This document shows, one piece after another, positions 9,219 through 19,910 of a stretch of DNA of 64,000 bases (its first letter is position 1; the number at the start of each line of letters is the position of its first letter). The position numbers were made by a program, and so were the translations under genes. The notes below the pieces were generated by a model. It was not told the origin of the DNA. It did no database searches and was given only the letters and a program-made list of their open reading frames with translations. Source of the stretch: Pseudochrobactrum asaccharolyticum (GTDB taxonomy: Bacteria; Pseudomonadota; Alphaproteobacteria; Rhizobiales; Rhizobiaceae). The stretch is from positions 595,436 to 659,435 of the forward strand of contig NZ_QNRH01000001.1 of the NCBI RefSeq assembly GCF_003314995.1. The letters are read 5' to 3'.

Positions 9219-9659
9219 ATGTCTGATAGTGCTAAGTTGGAAGGTCGCTGCCTGTGTGGCTCGGTGCGCTTTTCGGCGAAGCCTGTAAATGACGAGATGG
9301 GCGTCTGTCACTGCTCAAAGTGTCGCCAGTGGACTGGTGGTGCGTTTTTGAGCGTGGAGTGCGGCGACAGCCTTGAAATCACCAAGGGTGATGATCTTGC
9401 ATTTTACGGCTCTTCCCAGTGGGGGGAGCGGGGTTTTTGCAAGAACTGCGGTTCGTCACTGATGTGGCGTATGCAGGATGGCTCCCACAATGTCGTTTCC
9501 ATTCAGGCATTTGAAGATCCTTCACAATTCAGGTTCACGACGGAAATCTTCATCGATTGCAAACCTGATAATTACGCTTTTGCCAATGATACGAGCAAAA
9601 TGACGGAAGCAGAGTTTCTGGCAGCTTATGCCTCTACACAGGATGCCGACAATGGCTGA
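9219..9659 (+). CDS. GFA-family zinc protein (Gfa/CENP-V fold) inside the nuo operon
   Basis: The 146-aa product has the cysteine pattern of the glutathione-dependent formaldehyde-activating (GFA)/CENP-V family: [10 protein letters not shown] near residue 10, [12 protein letters not shown] near 30-45 and CKNCGSSL near 70, which in the family bind two zinc ions. Members are often of unknown substrate; formaldehyde activity is unproven for most. It sits between nuoC and nuoD, and its last codons overlap the nuoD start by 8 nt, so it is part of the operon and probably coupled to nuoD translation. No complex I role is known to me. Confidence 0.85.
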   Translation: MSDSAKLEGRCLCGSVRFSAKPVNDEMGVCHCSKCRQWTGGAFLSVECGDSLEITKGDDLAFYGSSQWGERGFCKNCGSSLMWRMQDGSHNVVSIQAFEDPSQFRFTTEIFIDCKPDNYAFANDTSKMTEAEFLAAYASTQDADNG

Positions 9660-10845
9660 GACACAAGTAAGAAATTTTAATATCAACTTCGGCCCGCAGC
9701 ATCCGGCGGCGCACGGCGTTCTGCGTCTGGTGCTCGAGCTCGATGGTGAAGTGGTAGCGCGTGTTGATCCGCATATCGGCCTGCTGCATCGCGGTACCGA
9801 AAAGCTGATGGAAGCCAAGACCTACCTGCAGGCTGTGCCTTATCTCGATCGCCTCGACTATGTGGCGCCGATGAATCAGGAGCACGCCTATGCGTTGGCA
9901 GTTGAACGCCTGCTCGGTATTACAGTGCCGAAGCGCGGTCAGCTGATCCGTGTGCTTTATTCGGAAATCGGCCGTATTCTCAACCACCTGCTGAACGTGA
10001 CCACACAGGCTATGGACGTTGGTGCGTTGACACCGCCGCTCTGGGGCTTTGAAGAGCGTGAAAAGCTGATGGTGTTCTATGAGCGCGCTTGCGGCGCCCG
10101 TATGCACGCAGCATATTTTCGTCCGGGTGGTGTGCATCAGGATCTGCCTGAGCAGCTGGTGCAGGATATTGCAAATTGGATTGATCCGTTTCTTTCCACA
10201 ACACTGACCAATCTCGACAACCTGATTACGGGCAACCGTATTTTCAAACAGCGTAACGTTGATATCGGTGTTGTCTCTCTCGAAGATGCATGGGCATGGG
10301 GCTTCTCCGGCGTCATGGTACGTGGTTCGGGTGCTGCGTGGGATCTGCGCAAAAGCCAGCCATACGAATGCTATTCGGAAATGAAATTCGATATTCCGAT
10401 TGGTAAAAACGGCGACTGCTACGACCGCTATCTGATCCGTATGGAAGAAATGCGCCAGTCCGCTGAAATTATGCGCCAGTGCTGTGAACTGCTGCTCGGC
10501 AAAGAGCGCGTCGGCCCTGTGTCGAATACCGATAACAAGATTGTTCCGCCGAAACGTGGCGAAATGAAACGCTCGATGGAAGCTCTCATCCATCATTTCA
10601 AGCTTTACACTGAAGGTTACCATGTGCCGGAAGGCGAGGTATATGCCGCAGTGGAAGCACCGAAGGGTGAATTCGGTGTTTATCTGGTGTCTGACGGCTC
10701 CAATAAACCGTATCGTTGCAAATTGCGTGCACCGGGTTTTGCTCATCTTCAGGCCATGGATTTCCTGTGCCGCGGTCACCTTCTGGCCGACGTCTCCGCG
10801 ATCCTTGGTTCGCTCGATATTGTGTTTGGTGAGGTAGACCGCTGA
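9652..10845 (+). CDS. nuoD: NADH-quinone oxidoreductase subunit D
   Basis: NuoD (49-kDa subunit) forms the quinone pocket together with NuoB. It is 397 aa, starting [22 protein letters not shown]; the GPQHPAAHG loop near residue 15-25 contains the quinone-contacting His. The block [26 protein letters not shown] and the C-terminal [13 protein letters not shown] are present. The ATG at 9652 overlaps the upstream GFA gene and the stop overlaps nuoE (TGATG). Confidence 0.97.
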   Translation: MAETQVRNFNINFGPQHPAAHGVLRLVLELDGEVVARVDPHIGLLHRGTEKLMEAKTYLQAVPYLDRLDYVAPMNQEHAYALAVERLLGITVPKRGQLIRVLYSEIGRILNHLLNVTTQAMDVGALTPPLWGFEEREKLMVFYERACGARMHAAYFRPGGVHQDLPEQLVQDIANWIDPFLSTTLTNLDNLITGNRIFKQRNVDIGVVSLEDAWAWGFSGVMVRGSGAAWDLRKSQPYECYSEMKFDIPIGKNGDCYDRYLIRMEEMRQSAEIMRQCCELLLGKERVGPVSNTDNKIVPPKRGEMKRSMEALIHHFKLYTEGYHVPEGEVYAAVEAPKGEFGVYLVSDGSNKPYRCKLRAPGFAHLQAMDFLCRGHLLADVSAILGSLDIVFGEVDR

Positions 10846-11474
10846 TGTCCGTCCGTCGTCTCGCAGATGATTCCGTTCAGCCGGCCAGCTTTTCGTTTAA
10901 TGCGGAAAATCAGGTTTGGGCTGAAAAGACAATTAAGAAATTCCCTGAAGGTCGCCAGCAGTCAGCGGTTATTCCGCTGCTGATGCGTGCACAGGAACAG
11001 GATGGCTGGGTCACTAAGGCTTCCATCGAGCATATTGCTGCGATGCTGGAAATGCCGCTGATCCGCGTTCTGGAAGTTGCAACATTCTATACGCAGTTCC
11101 AACTCAAGCCTGTGGGCACACGTGCTCATATTCAGGTTTGCGGTACAACGCCGTGCGCCTTGCGCGGTGCTGAAGAACTGATGAAAGTGTGCAAACACAA
11201 AATTCATCACGATCCGCTGACACCAAATGCCGAAGGCACTTTGTCCTGGGAAGAGGTGGAATGTCAGGGTGCTTGCGTCAATGCGCCGATGGTTATGATC
11301 TTCAAAGACGCTTATGAAGATCTGACGCCTGAACGTCTTGAAGAAATCATTGATGCTTTCGAGGCTGGCAAAGGCGACACCATCAAGCCGGGTCCGCAGA
11401 TTGACCGCGATTTCTCGGCACCGATCGGTGGTTTGACATCTTTGACTGATGGCAATCCGAAAGCGGAGGGCTAA
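10845..11474 (+). CDS. nuoE: NADH-quinone oxidoreductase subunit E
   Basis: NuoE (24-kDa subunit) carries a [2Fe-2S] cluster next to the FMN site. It is 209 aa. Cluster cysteines lie in CGTTPCALRGAEEL and ECQGACVNAPM. A C-terminal tail of about 45 residues beyond the thioredoxin-like domain is typical of alphaproteobacteria. The ATG overlaps the nuoD stop, and nuoF starts four bases after its stop codon. Confidence 0.97.
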   Translation: MSVRRLADDSVQPASFSFNAENQVWAEKTIKKFPEGRQQSAVIPLLMRAQEQDGWVTKASIEHIAAMLEMPLIRVLEVATFYTQFQLKPVGTRAHIQVCGTTPCALRGAEELMKVCKHKIHHDPLTPNAEGTLSWEEVECQGACVNAPMVMIFKDAYEDLTPERLEEIIDAFEAGKGDTIKPGPQIDRDFSAPIGGLTSLTDGNPKAEG

Positions 11475-11477
11475 TTG

Positions 11478-12785
11478 ATGCTGGCTGATAAAGATCGTAT
11501 CTTTACAAATATTTATGGCCTGAAAGACAAGTCGCTCAAAGGCGCAATGTCCCGTGGTCATTGGGATAATACCCGTGGTCTGGTCGAAAAAGGCCGTGAC
11601 TGGATCATCAACGAGATGAAGGCCTCAGGTCTTCGCGGCCGCGGCGGCGCGGGCTTCCCGACCGGTATGAAATGGTCTTTCATGCCGAAGGAAAGCGACG
11701 GTCGTCCGCATTACCTCGTTGTGAATGCTGACGAATCAGAACCAGGTACCTGTAAAGACCGTGATATTATGCGTCACGATCCGCATACGCTGATCGAAGG
11801 CTGCGTATTGGCCGGTTGTGCTATGGGTGCTCATGCTGCCTATATCTATATCCGCGGCGAGTTCATGCGTGAGCGTGAAGCCCTGCAGGCGGCGATTGAT
11901 GAGTGCTACGAAGCCGGTCTTCTGGGCAAGAATAATAAGTGCGGCTGGGATATGGATGTTTACGTCTCCCACGGTGCCGGCGCTTATATCTGCGGTGAAG
12001 AAACTGCGTTGCTCGAAAGCCTTGAAGGCAAAAAAGGCCAGCCACGTCTGAAGCCACCGTTCCCTGCGAATATGGGTCTTTATGGCTGCCCGACCACTGT
12101 GAACAACGTGGAATCCATTGCTGTTGCTCCGACCATTTTGCGTCGCGGTGGTGCATGGTTCTCGGCTATCGGTCGTCCGAACAATGTCGGTACCAAGCTG
12201 TTCCAGATTTCCGGTCATGTAAACACACCATGCACAGTGGAAGAAGCGCTCGGTATTCCGTTCCGCGAACTGATTGAAAAACATGCCGGCGGTATTCGCG
12301 GCGGTTGGGACAATCTGCTTGCGGTTATTCCGGGTGGTGCATCCTGTCCTGTGGTTACCGCTGAAAACATGATGGACGCCATCATGGATTTCGACGGTAT
12401 GCGCGATGTTAAATCGTCTTTCGGTACCGGCGGTCTTATCGTTATGGATAAGTCGACGGATATCATCAAAGCGATTGCACGCCTGTCGGCTTTCTTCAAG
12501 CATGAAAGCTGCGGTCAGTGCACGCCTTGCCGTGAAGGTACAGGCTGGATGTGGCGCGTAATGGAACGCATGGTTACCGGTAATGCGCAGAAGCGCGAAA
12601 TCGACATGCTGTTCGACGTGACAAAGCAGATCGAAGGCCACACTATTTGTGCGCTGGGTGATGCGGCTGCATGGCCAATTCAGGGTCTGATCCGCAATTT
12701 CCGTCCGGAAATTGAAAAGCGTATTGATGATTATACCCGCAATGCTGTTCAGAGCCGTAATATCCGGCTCGAAGCTGCGGAATAA
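11478..12785 (+). CDS. nuoF: NADH-quinone oxidoreductase subunit F
   Basis: NuoF binds NADH and FMN and carries a [4Fe-4S] cluster, the electron entry point of complex I. It is 435 aa. The NADH-binding glycine-rich loop [13 protein letters not shown] is near residue 50-65, FMN-site motifs ([29 protein letters not shown]) follow, and the cluster ligands are in [11 protein letters not shown] with a distal Cys in HTICALGD. The ATG at 11478 is preceded by GGAGGG. A 126-bp gap with four hairpins separates it from nuoG. Confidence 0.98.
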   Translation: MLADKDRIFTNIYGLKDKSLKGAMSRGHWDNTRGLVEKGRDWIINEMKASGLRGRGGAGFPTGMKWSFMPKESDGRPHYLVVNADESEPGTCKDRDIMRHDPHTLIEGCVLAGCAMGAHAAYIYIRGEFMREREALQAAIDECYEAGLLGKNNKCGWDMDVYVSHGAGAYICGEETALLESLEGKKGQPRLKPPFPANMGLYGCPTTVNNVESIAVAPTILRRGGAWFSAIGRPNNVGTKLFQISGHVNTPCTVEEALGIPFRELIEKHAGGIRGGWDNLLAVIPGGASCPVVTAENMMDAIMDFDGMRDVKSSFGTGGLIVMDKSTDIIKAIARLSAFFKHESCGQCTPCREGTGWMWRVMERMVTGNAQKREIDMLFDVTKQIEGHTICALGDAAAWPIQGLIRNFRPEIEKRIDDYTRNAVQSRNIRLEAAE

Positions 12786-12791
12786 GCTTCA

Positions 12792-12897
12792 GGGCAGGCC
12801 GGTAAGGTCTGCCCGCTCAGTCATGATGCGGCAATGCCGCAGGATTAATATGATGCGGCAAATGCCGCGGGTTTAAAAGAATGCGGCATGTGCCGCA
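12792..12897. repeat. Tandem hairpins between nuoF and nuoG
   Basis: A 6-bp-arm hairpin (12792-12797 with 12809-12814) is followed by three near-identical palindromes: 12827-12841 (TGCGGCA/TGCCGCA), 12855-12868 (GCGGC-AAAT-GCCGC) and 12882-12897 (TGCGGC-ATGT-GCCGCA), at about 27-bp spacing. Loops differ while stems are conserved. The last ends 14 bp before the nuoG start, so it may shape translation initiation or mRNA processing. Confidence 0.75.
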
Positions 12898-12911
12898 GGT
12901 TTGGACAAGCG

Positions 12912-14993
12912 ATGGCAAAGATCAAAGTTGACGGTAACGAGATCGAAGTACCCGATCACTACACGCTTCTTCAGGCAGCCGAAGAGGCTGGCGCTACCGT
13001 GCCGCGTTTCTGTTTCCACGAACGCCTCTCCATTGCCGGCAACTGCCGCATGTGCCTGGTTGAAGTTAAGGGCGGACCGCCAAAACCGGCAGCATCCTGC
13101 GCTATGGGCGTACGCGATCTGCGTCCGGGCCCGAATGGCGAAGCACCTGAAATCTTCACCAACACACCTATGGTCAAAAAGGCCCGCGAAGGTGTGATGG
13201 AATTCCTGCTGATCAATCACCCTCTGGATTGCCCTATTTGCGATCAGGCCGGTGAGTGCGATCTTCAGGATCAGGCAATGGCTTTCGGTACAGATGGTTC
13301 GCGTTACCGCGAAAACAAACGTGCTGTTGAAAATAAATATATCGGCCCTCTGGTCAAAACGATCATGACACGCTGCATTCACTGCACGCGTTGCGTTCGT
13401 TTCACTACGGAAGTTGCCGGTATTTCTGAGCTCGGCCTCACAGGTCGCGGTGAAGATGCTGAAATCACCACCTATCTCGAACGCGCAATGACCTCTGAAC
13501 TGCAGGGCAACGTGATTGATCTGTGCCCGGTCGGCGCGCTGACATCCAAGCCTTACGAGTTTCAGGCACGTCCTTGGGAGCTGAACAAGACTGAATCAAT
13601 CGACGTGATGGATGCTCTTGGTTCAAACATCCGCGTTGATACCCGTGGTCGTGAAGTGATGCGTATTATGCCGCGTCTGAACGAACAGGTGAACGAAGAG
13701 TGGATTTCCGACAAGACCCGCTTCATCTGGGATGGTCTGCGCACACAGCGTCTGGATCGCCCGTATGTTCGCGTTAATGGTCGTCTGCAGGCTGCAAGCT
13801 GGTCTGAGGCTTTTGCTGCGGTTAAAGCTGCGGTTGCCAAGACTTCCGCTGCCAAAATCGGTGCAATCGCCGGTGATCTGGCCAATGTGGAAGAACTCTA
13901 CGCACTGAAGAGCCTGATGACCAAACTCGGTTCCGTCAATATTGACGCCCGTCAGGACGGTGTTGCGCTTGATCCTAAATTCGGCCGCGCTTCTTACATC
14001 TTCAATCCGACGATTGAAGGTATCGAACAGGCTGATGCGATCCTGATCATCGGTTCCAACCCGCGTTTTGAAGCTTCGGTGCTCAATGCACGTATTCTGA
14101 AGCGTCATCGTCAGGGTGGTCTGCAGATTGGTCTGATCGGTGAACAGGCAGATCTGCGTTACGCTTACAACTATCTCGGCGCCGGTTCTGATACGCTGGC
14201 TCAGGTAGCAAGCGGCAAAGACAAGTTCTTTGATGTGCTGAAAAATGCACAGCGTCCGCTGATTCTGATTGGTCAGGGTGCGCTGACCGGTGAAACCGGT
14301 GAAGCTGTACTGGCTCAGGCTGCTCAGCTGGCAAATGCAGTCGGCGCGTTGAGCGAAGAGTGGAACGGCTTTGCAGTTCTGCACACTGCTGCAGCCCGCG
14401 TTGGCGCACTTGATCTCGGCTTTGTGCCGGGTGAGGGCGGCGTTAAAGCGCTCGACATGGTCGGCCAGATGGATGTGCTGTTCCTTGCCGGTGCAGATGA
14501 ACTTGATCTGTCCAATAAAGGCTCATCCTTTGTGGTTTATATCGGCACCCATGGTGATGCCGGTGCCCACGCTGCCGATGTGATCCTGCCAGGTTCCACC
14601 TATACAGAAAAATCCGGTACCTATGTAAACACGGAAGGCCGCGTTCAGCTGGCAAACCGTGCCGGTTTTGCTCCGGGTGAAGCCAAGGAAGACTGGGCGA
14701 TCCTGCGTGCATTGTCTGCTGTACTGGGTGCGAAACTGCCGTTTGATAATCTGCCACAACTGCGTTCAGCACTTTATGCGGACTATCCGCACATGGCGCA
14801 GATTGACGCAGTGGCAGCAGGACAGGTTGCAGACCTTGCAGCTCTTGGCGCAAAAGCAGCTCCGGTAAAAGGCGTTACATTTACTTCGCCTGTTACAGAT
14901 TTTTATCTGACAAACCCGATTGCCCGTGCATCAGCTGTAATGGCTGAATGTTCCGCGCTGGCAAAGGGCGGCTTCCAGCAGGCAGCCGAATAA
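12912..14993 (+). CDS. nuoG: NADH-quinone oxidoreductase subunit G
   Basis: NuoG is the 75-kDa iron-sulfur subunit. From the ATG at 12912 it is 693 aa, starting [13 protein letters not shown]. The [2Fe-2S] ligands are in [19 protein letters not shown], the next cluster in [18 protein letters not shown], and another in [10 protein letters not shown] with a distal [11 protein letters not shown] long molybdopterin-oxidoreductase-like C-terminal domain lacks cofactor, as usual. An in-frame upstream ATG at 12888 lies inside the last hairpin and is rejected. Confidence 0.97.
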   Translation: MAKIKVDGNEIEVPDHYTLLQAAEEAGATVPRFCFHERLSIAGNCRMCLVEVKGGPPKPAASCAMGVRDLRPGPNGEAPEIFTNTPMVKKAREGVMEFLLINHPLDCPICDQAGECDLQDQAMAFGTDGSRYRENKRAVENKYIGPLVKTIMTRCIHCTRCVRFTTEVAGISELGLTGRGEDAEITTYLERAMTSELQGNVIDLCPVGALTSKPYEFQARPWELNKTESIDVMDALGSNIRVDTRGREVMRIMPRLNEQVNEEWISDKTRFIWDGLRTQRLDRPYVRVNGRLQAASWSEAFAAVKAAVAKTSAAKIGAIAGDLANVEELYALKSLMTKLGSVNIDARQDGVALDPKFGRASYIFNPTIEGIEQADAILIIGSNPRFEASVLNARILKRHRQGGLQIGLIGEQADLRYAYNYLGAGSDTLAQVASGKDKFFDVLKNAQRPLILIGQGALTGETGEAVLAQAAQLANAVGALSEEWNGFAVLHTAAARVGALDLGFVPGEGGVKALDMVGQMDVLFLAGADELDLSNKGSSFVVYIGTHGDAGAHAADVILPGSTYTEKSGTYVNTEGRVQLANRAGFAPGEAKEDWAILRALSAVLGAKLPFDNLPQLRSALYADYPHMAQIDAVAAGQVADLAALGAKAAPVKGVTFTSPVTDFYLTNPIARASAVMAECSALAKGGFQQAAE

Positions 14994-15006
14994 GCATTGA
15001 TGCAAA

Positions 15007-15144
15007 CAGCTCCTTAAGCTTTCGGGTTTAAGGAGCTGATATTGCTAAGCAATTTCGAGGCAAAAGTGGGAACCGGTTTTCCGTACGAAATTGCGTCAAC
15101 AAAAAAAGAGCATTTTCACATTTTCATTAATTTGGAAATGCTCT
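15007..15144. repeat. Three structured repeats between nuoG and nuoH
   Basis: The gap 14994-15218 contains an 11-bp stem (CAGCTCCTTAA, 15007-15017, with 15028-15038), then a rhizobial-type palindrome with GCAATTTCG/CGAAATTGC arms (15049-15057, 15086-15094) around AAAAGTGGGAACCGGTTTTCC, and a 9-bp stem AGAGCATTT/AAATGCTCT (15107-15115, 15136-15144). The middle element matches a repeat family I recognise from Brucella-group and Rhizobium genomes; further copies lie near 27205 and 53955. Confidence 0.7.
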
Positions 15145-15218
15145 GATAAAATAAGGTTTACAGCTTGCCCTTGCGCGGGTTTCAAATCCACGCAGTGCTG
15201 TAAGAGAGAGACGGGAAA

Positions 15219-16265
15219 ATGGACGGTATTTTTGCAGCTTACGTCTTACCAGCGCTGATCATAGCGCTGAAGTCAGTCGTTCTGCTCGTCGTATTGCTGA
15301 TTGTTGTAGCCTATCTGCTTTATGCGGATCGTAAGATCTGGGCTGCGGTACAGTTGCGTCGGGGACCAAACGTTGTCGGCCCTTGGGGACTGTTTCAGGC
15401 TTTTGCGGATCTTTTGAAATTCGTATTTAAAGAGCCGATCATCCCATCGGGTGCAAACAAGGCAGTGTTCCTGCTGGCGCCGTTTATTTCGGCACTGCTG
15501 GCAATGGCCACATGGGCGGTTATTCCGGTCAGTGAAGGCTGGGCAATCGCCAATATCAATGTCGGCATTCTTTATATTCTCGCTATCTCTTCTCTGGAAG
15601 TTTACGGCGTGATTATGGGTGGCTGGGCTTCAAACTCGAAATATCCGTTTCTCGGTGCATTGCGCTCCGCAGCGCAGATGGTTTCTTATGAAGTTTCAAT
15701 CGGTCTGGTTATCGTGACTGTTCTGTTGGTTGCCGGTTCGCTGAACCTAACCGATATCGTACTGTCGCAGTCAACCGGTCTTGGTACAATGCTTGGACTG
15801 CCGAACTCGTTCCTCGACTGGAACTGGCTCGTGCTGTTCCCGATGTTCGTGATCTTCTTCATCTCGGCACTCGCTGAAACCAACCGTCCGCCGTTCGATC
15901 TGGTTGAAGCGGAGTCTGAACTTGTTGCCGGTCACATGATCGAATACTCGTCGACACCGTTCCTGCTGTTCTTCCTCGGTGAATATGTTGCCATCACTCT
16001 GATGTGCGCCCTGATGACCATTCTGTTCCTTGGTGGCTGGCTGCCAATCGTGGATGTATGGTTCCTCGCATGGGTTCCGGGCATTGTCTGGTTCATGCTG
16101 AAGCTCTGTATGTGCTTCTTCATGTTCGCGATGGTGAAGGCATTTGTACCGCGTTACCGTTATGACCAGCTGATGCGTCTGGGTTGGAAAGTATTCCTGC
16201 CGATCTCGCTGTTCATGGTTGTGGCAACCGCTGCATTCCTCAAATTTACCGGCCTCGTAGGTTAA
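15219..16265 (+). CDS. nuoH: NADH-quinone oxidoreductase subunit H
   Basis: NuoH is the membrane subunit that forms the quinone tunnel and the first part of the proton path. It is 348 aa, with about eight hydrophobic segments. The conserved loop [20 protein letters not shown] and the acidic third loop [19 protein letters not shown] are visible. The ATG is preceded by AGAGAGAGACGGG. The stop is 11 bp before the nuoI start. Confidence 0.97.
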   Translation: MDGIFAAYVLPALIIALKSVVLLVVLLIVVAYLLYADRKIWAAVQLRRGPNVVGPWGLFQAFADLLKFVFKEPIIPSGANKAVFLLAPFISALLAMATWAVIPVSEGWAIANINVGILYILAISSLEVYGVIMGGWASNSKYPFLGALRSAAQMVSYEVSIGLVIVTVLLVAGSLNLTDIVLSQSTGLGTMLGLPNSFLDWNWLVLFPMFVIFFISALAETNRPPFDLVEAESELVAGHMIEYSSTPFLLFFLGEYVAITLMCALMTILFLGGWLPIVDVWFLAWVPGIVWFMLKLCMCFFMFAMVKAFVPRYRYDQLMRLGWKVFLPISLFMVVATAAFLKFTGLVG

Positions 16266-16276
16266 GGAGACATCAC

Positions 16277-16768
16277 ATGGCTTCTATCGCTCAAGCCGCT
16301 AAATCACTGCTTCTGAAAGAATTCGTCGGAGCATTCTTTCTCTCTATGCGTCAGTTCTTTGCCCCTAAGGCAACTTTGAACTACCCGCATGAAAAGGGTC
16401 CTGTTTCACCGCGCTTCCGCGGTGAACATGCTCTGCGCCGTTATCCGAATGGTGAAGAACGCTGCATCGCCTGTAAGCTTTGCGAAGCGATCTGCCCGGC
16501 ACAGGCAATTACAATTGAAGCCGGTCCGCGCCGCAATGACGGAACCCGCCGCACCGTGCGTTATGACATTGATATGGTCAAATGCATCTATTGCGGTTTC
16601 TGTCAGGAAGCTTGTCCGGTTGATGCGATTGTTGAAGGGCCGAATTTCGAATTCGCCACGGAAACCCGTGAAGAGCTTTACTATGATAAAGAAAAGCTGC
16701 TTGCGAATGGTGACCGTTGGGAACGCGAACTTGCGCGCAACATCGCAATGGATGCACCTTATCGTTAA
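16277..16768 (+). CDS. nuoI: NADH-quinone oxidoreductase subunit I
   Basis: NuoI is the 23-kDa ferredoxin-like subunit with two [4Fe-4S] clusters (N6a and N6b) leading to NuoB. It is 163 aa from the ATG at 16277, which follows AAGGAGA at good spacing. Both cluster motifs are complete: [12 protein letters not shown] and [13 protein letters not shown] hydrophobic N-terminal helix anchors it at the membrane. A 209-bp gap with several hairpins follows before nuoJ. Confidence 0.98.
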   Translation: MASIAQAAKSLLLKEFVGAFFLSMRQFFAPKATLNYPHEKGPVSPRFRGEHALRRYPNGEERCIACKLCEAICPAQAITIEAGPRRNDGTRRTVRYDIDMVKCIYCGFCQEACPVDAIVEGPNFEFATETREELYYDKEKLLANGDRWERELARNIAMDAPYR

Positions 16769-16977
16769 TGTGGGTTCAACCCGCTGGATCGTTAAGGTGA
16801 CTTCCTCTGCCTTAAGAGGGCAGGGCTAATATTTAAGTTGGTGCAATAGCCGGAGCTTATTTGTGCTCATGGCTGTTGTGCTTGAAGTTTTGCCTCATAT
16901 CATGGCCTTGGCTGTAGGATGTGAGGTGGTAGGACAGGCAAGTTGCCTTGCCAAGTTAAAGGATATTGGGGAACCCC
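16769..16977. repeat. Hairpin-rich spacer between nuoI and nuoJ
   Basis: No gene. It contains a tetraloop hairpin (GGCAAG-TTGC-CTTGCC, around 16938-16953) and a compact palindrome GGGGAACCCC (16968-16977) that ends at the base before the nuoJ ATG and would pair with the most likely ribosome-binding G-run. Confidence 0.5.
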
Positions 16978-17598
16978 ATGCTGACAGGTATAGCGGCGGC
17001 GTTTTTCTATTTATTCGCCTTCATCATGATTGCGAGTGCGCTGATGGTTATCACCGCGCGCAATCCCGTTCACTCGGTCTTGTTTTTGATTTTGGCTTTC
17101 TTCAACGCAGCGGCTTTGTTCCTGCTGACGGGTGCCGAATTCCTAGCAATGATCCTTGTGGTTGTTTATGTCGGTGCTGTGGCGGTTCTCTTCCTCTTCG
17201 TCGTCATGATGCTGGATGTGGATTTTGCTGAACTCAAGCAGGGCGCACTCAAACATGCGCCGATTGGTGCTTTGGTCGGTGTGGTTCTGCTGGCAGAATT
17301 GATCCTGGTGTTCTCGGCCTCGATCTTCTCGCCTAAAATTGCAGAAAATGCCGCTTATCCGATCCCTGATGCAGCCACACGTCATAACACGGCGGCCATT
17401 GGTGACATTCTTTATACGGATTTTGTTTTCTACTTCCAGGTTGCCGGTCTGATCCTGCTGGTGGCGATGATCGGTGCGATTGTGCTGACCCTGCGTCATA
17501 AAGAAGGCGTCAAACGTCAGTCGATTTCTGCGCAGGTTGCCCGTACACCGGAAACCGCGATCGAGATCAAAAAAGTCGAAACAGGCAAGGGTATTTAA
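16978..17598 (+). CDS. nuoJ: NADH-quinone oxidoreductase subunit J
   Basis: NuoJ is a small membrane subunit with five helices, one carrying a pi-bulge linked to quinone-site dynamics. It is 206 aa starting [13 protein letters not shown]. Conserved segments [21 protein letters not shown] and [22 protein letters not shown] (the latter with the functional Tyr and Gly) are present. The start is directly after GGGGAACCCC. NuoK follows 13 bp after the stop. Confidence 0.96.
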   Translation: MLTGIAAAFFYLFAFIMIASALMVITARNPVHSVLFLILAFFNAAALFLLTGAEFLAMILVVVYVGAVAVLFLFVVMMLDVDFAELKQGALKHAPIGALVGVVLLAELILVFSASIFSPKIAENAAYPIPDAATRHNTAAIGDILYTDFVFYFQVAGLILLVAMIGAIVLTLRHKEGVKRQSISAQVARTPETAIEIKKVETGKGI

Positions 17599-17611
17599 CA
17601 GGAGCCTCATG

Positions 17612-17920
17612 ATGGTAGTCGGTATCGAACATTATCTGACCGTGTCGGCGATCCTGTTTACGCTTGGCGTTTTCGGGGTTTTCCTCAACCGTAAGAATGT
17701 GATCGTCATTTTGATGTCGGTCGAACTTATTCTTCTCTCGGTCAATCTGAACTTTATTGCGTTCTCCGCAACGCTCGGCGATCTGGTCGGGCAGGTTTTC
17801 GCACTCTTCGTCCTGACTGTTGCAGCTGCTGAAGCGGCAATCGGTCTTGCTATTCTTGTCGTGTTCTTCCGTAACCGTGGTTCTATCGCGGTGGAAGATG
17901 TCAATGTCATGAAAGGTTGA
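17612..17920 (+). CDS. nuoK: NADH-quinone oxidoreductase subunit K
   Basis: NuoK is a three-helix membrane subunit carrying two glutamates essential for proton pumping. It is 102 aa from the second of two tandem ATGs (17609, 17612), which follow AGGAG; the second gives the usual family length. The acidic residues are visible in [13 protein letters not shown] and [12 protein letters not shown]. The stop is 7 bp before nuoL. Confidence 0.97.
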   Translation: MVVGIEHYLTVSAILFTLGVFGVFLNRKNVIVILMSVELILLSVNLNFIAFSATLGDLVGQVFALFVLTVAAAEAAIGLAILVVFFRNRGSIAVEDVNVMKG

Positions 17921-17927
17921 CGGGCAG

Positions 17928-19910
17928 ATGCTCTACTACGCGATCGTCTTCCTTCCGCTCTTGGGCTTTCTTATTGCCGGTCTTTTCGGCAATAAGATCG
18001 GAGCCAAAGCAAGCGAATATATCACTTCCGGCTTCCTCGTTATTGCAGCTGCGCTGTCTTGGGTTGCCTTCTTTACAATTGCACTGGGTTCTTCCGAGCC
18101 GGTGCGCGTACCGGTTCTGCATTGGCTGACCTCCGGCACTCTGTCTTTTGACTGGGCTATCCGTGTAGATACACTGACCGCGATCATGCTTGTTGTTATC
18201 AACAGCGTGTCGGCGCTCGTGCACATCTACTCGATCGGCTATATGCATCACGATCCGCATCGTCCGCGTTTCTTTGCCTATCTGTCGCTGTTTACATTTG
18301 CGATGCTGATGTTGGTAACCTCTGACAATCTGGTTCAGATGTTCTTCGGCTGGGAAGGCGTGGGTCTTGCATCCTACCTGCTGATCGGCTTCTGGTATAA
18401 AAAACCATCGGCCAATGCGGCTGCGATGAAAGCTTTCGTGGTCAACCGCGTTGGTGACTTCGGCTTCCTGCTTGGTATTTTCGGTATCTTCGTTCTGTTC
18501 GGCGCCGTGGATTATGCCACGATCTTCTCGACAGCCCAGAATTATGCTGCCGGTGAAAATGCATCGCAGGTTGTTCTGAGCTTCCTCGGTTTTGAACTCG
18601 ACAAACAAGGTGCTCTGACGGTTGTTGCATTGCTGCTCTTCATGGGCGCGATGGGTAAATCCGCGCAGTTCCTGCTGCACACATGGTTGCCTGATGCGAT
18701 GGAAGGCCCGACACCTGTGTCGGCTCTGATTCACGCGGCGACAATGGTGACCGCAGGTGTGTTCATGGTTGCGCGTATGTCGCCGATCTTTGAACAGTCT
18801 GAAACAGCTCTGCTGGTTGTGACTATTATCGGTGCGATCACTGCATTCTTTGCGGCGACCGTTGGTCTGGTACAGAACGATATCAAGCGCGTTATTGCTT
18901 ATTCGACCTGTTCGCAGCTCGGCTATATGTTCGTGGCACTCGGTGTTGGCGCTTACGGCGCTGCCGTATTCCACCTGTTCACACACGCATTCTTTAAAGC
19001 TCTGCTGTTCTTGGGCGCCGGTTCGGTGATCCATGCGGTATCTGACGAGCAGGATATGCGTCGTATGGGTGGTCTGCGTAAGCTGATCCCGACCACTTAC
19101 TGGATGATGATCATCGGTACTGTGGCGCTGACAGGTCTTGGTATTCCGGGCACTGTTATCGGTACTGCCGGCTTCTTCTCCAAAGATGCGATTATTGAAT
19201 CTGCATTTGCTTCGCATTCAGCTGCATCGGGTTTTGCCTTCACGCTGCTGGTGATCGCTGCTGCATTCACATCTTTCTATTCATGGCGTCTGATTTTCAT
19301 GACTTTCCACGGTAAGCCGCGCGCAACCGCTGAAGTTATGCATCACGTCCATGACTCACCTCCGGTTATGCTGGTACCGCTGTTTATTCTCGCTGTCGGT
19401 GCACTTTTCGCAGGCTTCTTCTTCGTTGGTTACTTCTTCGGCGATAATTACGATGCCTTCTGGAAGGGTGCTCTGTTTACCGGTGCGGATAACCACATTC
19501 TGCATGACTTCCACGGCGTGCCGACCTGGGTTAAATTCTCACCGTTCATCGCAATGGTACTGGGTTTCATCTTTGCATGGGCTTTCTATATCCGTTCGCC
19601 GGAAACACCGAAGGCTATTGCAGCGCGTCATCCTGGTCTGTACCAGTTCCTGCTGAACAAGTGGTATTTCGACGAACTGTATAACTTCCTGTTTGTTCGA
19701 CCGAGCATGGCTCTTGGCCGTTTCCTCTGGAAAACCGGTGATACCAAGATCATTGACGGCATGGGTCCGAATGGTGTGGCGGCTCGTGTGGTCGGCATTA
19801 CCAACCGCGTTGTTAAATTGCAGAGCGGTTACCTTTATCACTACGCATTCGCGATGCTTATCGGTGTCGCCGCGCTCGTCACCTGGATGATGATCGGGAG
19901 CTCTTTCTGA
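17928..19910 (+). CDS. nuoL: NADH-quinone oxidoreductase subunit L
   Basis: NuoL is the distal antiporter-like proton-pumping subunit with the long lateral helix at its C terminus. It is 660 aa and very hydrophobic. The pump core is seen in [18 protein letters not shown] (catalytic Glu), [33 protein letters not shown] (Lys and His residues) and the histidine-containing [19 protein letters not shown]. The stop overlaps the nuoM start (TGATG). Confidence 0.98.
   Translation: MLYYAIVFLPLLGFLIAGLFGNKIGAKASEYITSGFLVIAAALSWVAFFTIALGSSEPVRVPVLHWLTSGTLSFDWAIRVDTLTAIMLVVINSVSALVHIYSIGYMHHDPHRPRFFAYLSLFTFAMLMLVTSDNLVQMFFGWEGVGLASYLLIGFWYKKPSANAAAMKAFVVNRVGDFGFLLGIFGIFVLFGAVDYATIFSTAQNYAAGENASQVVLSFLGFELDKQGALTVVALLLFMGAMGKSAQFLLHTWLPDAMEGPTPVSALIHAATMVTAGVFMVARMSPIFEQSETALLVVTIIGAITAFFAATVGLVQNDIKRVIAYSTCSQLGYMFVALGVGAYGAAVFHLFTHAFFKALLFLGAGSVIHAVSDEQDMRRMGGLRKLIPTTYWMMIIGTVALTGLGIPGTVIGTAGFFSKDAIIESAFASHSAASGFAFTLLVIAAAFTSFYSWRLIFMTFHGKPRATAEVMHHVHDSPPVMLVPLFILAVGALFAGFFFVGYFFGDNYDAFWKGALFTGADNHILHDFHGVPTWVKFSPFIAMVLGFIFAWAFYIRSPETPKAIAARHPGLYQFLLNKWYFDELYNFLFVRPSMALGRFLWKTGDTKIIDGMGPNGVAARVVGITNRVVKLQSGYLYHYAFAMLIGVAALVTWMMIGSSF

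Noticed and set aside
17907..19217. 436-codon minus-strand ORF opposite nuoK/nuoL
   Set aside because: Antisense shadow of a clear nuo gene; very His/Gln/Arg-rich nonsense composition.
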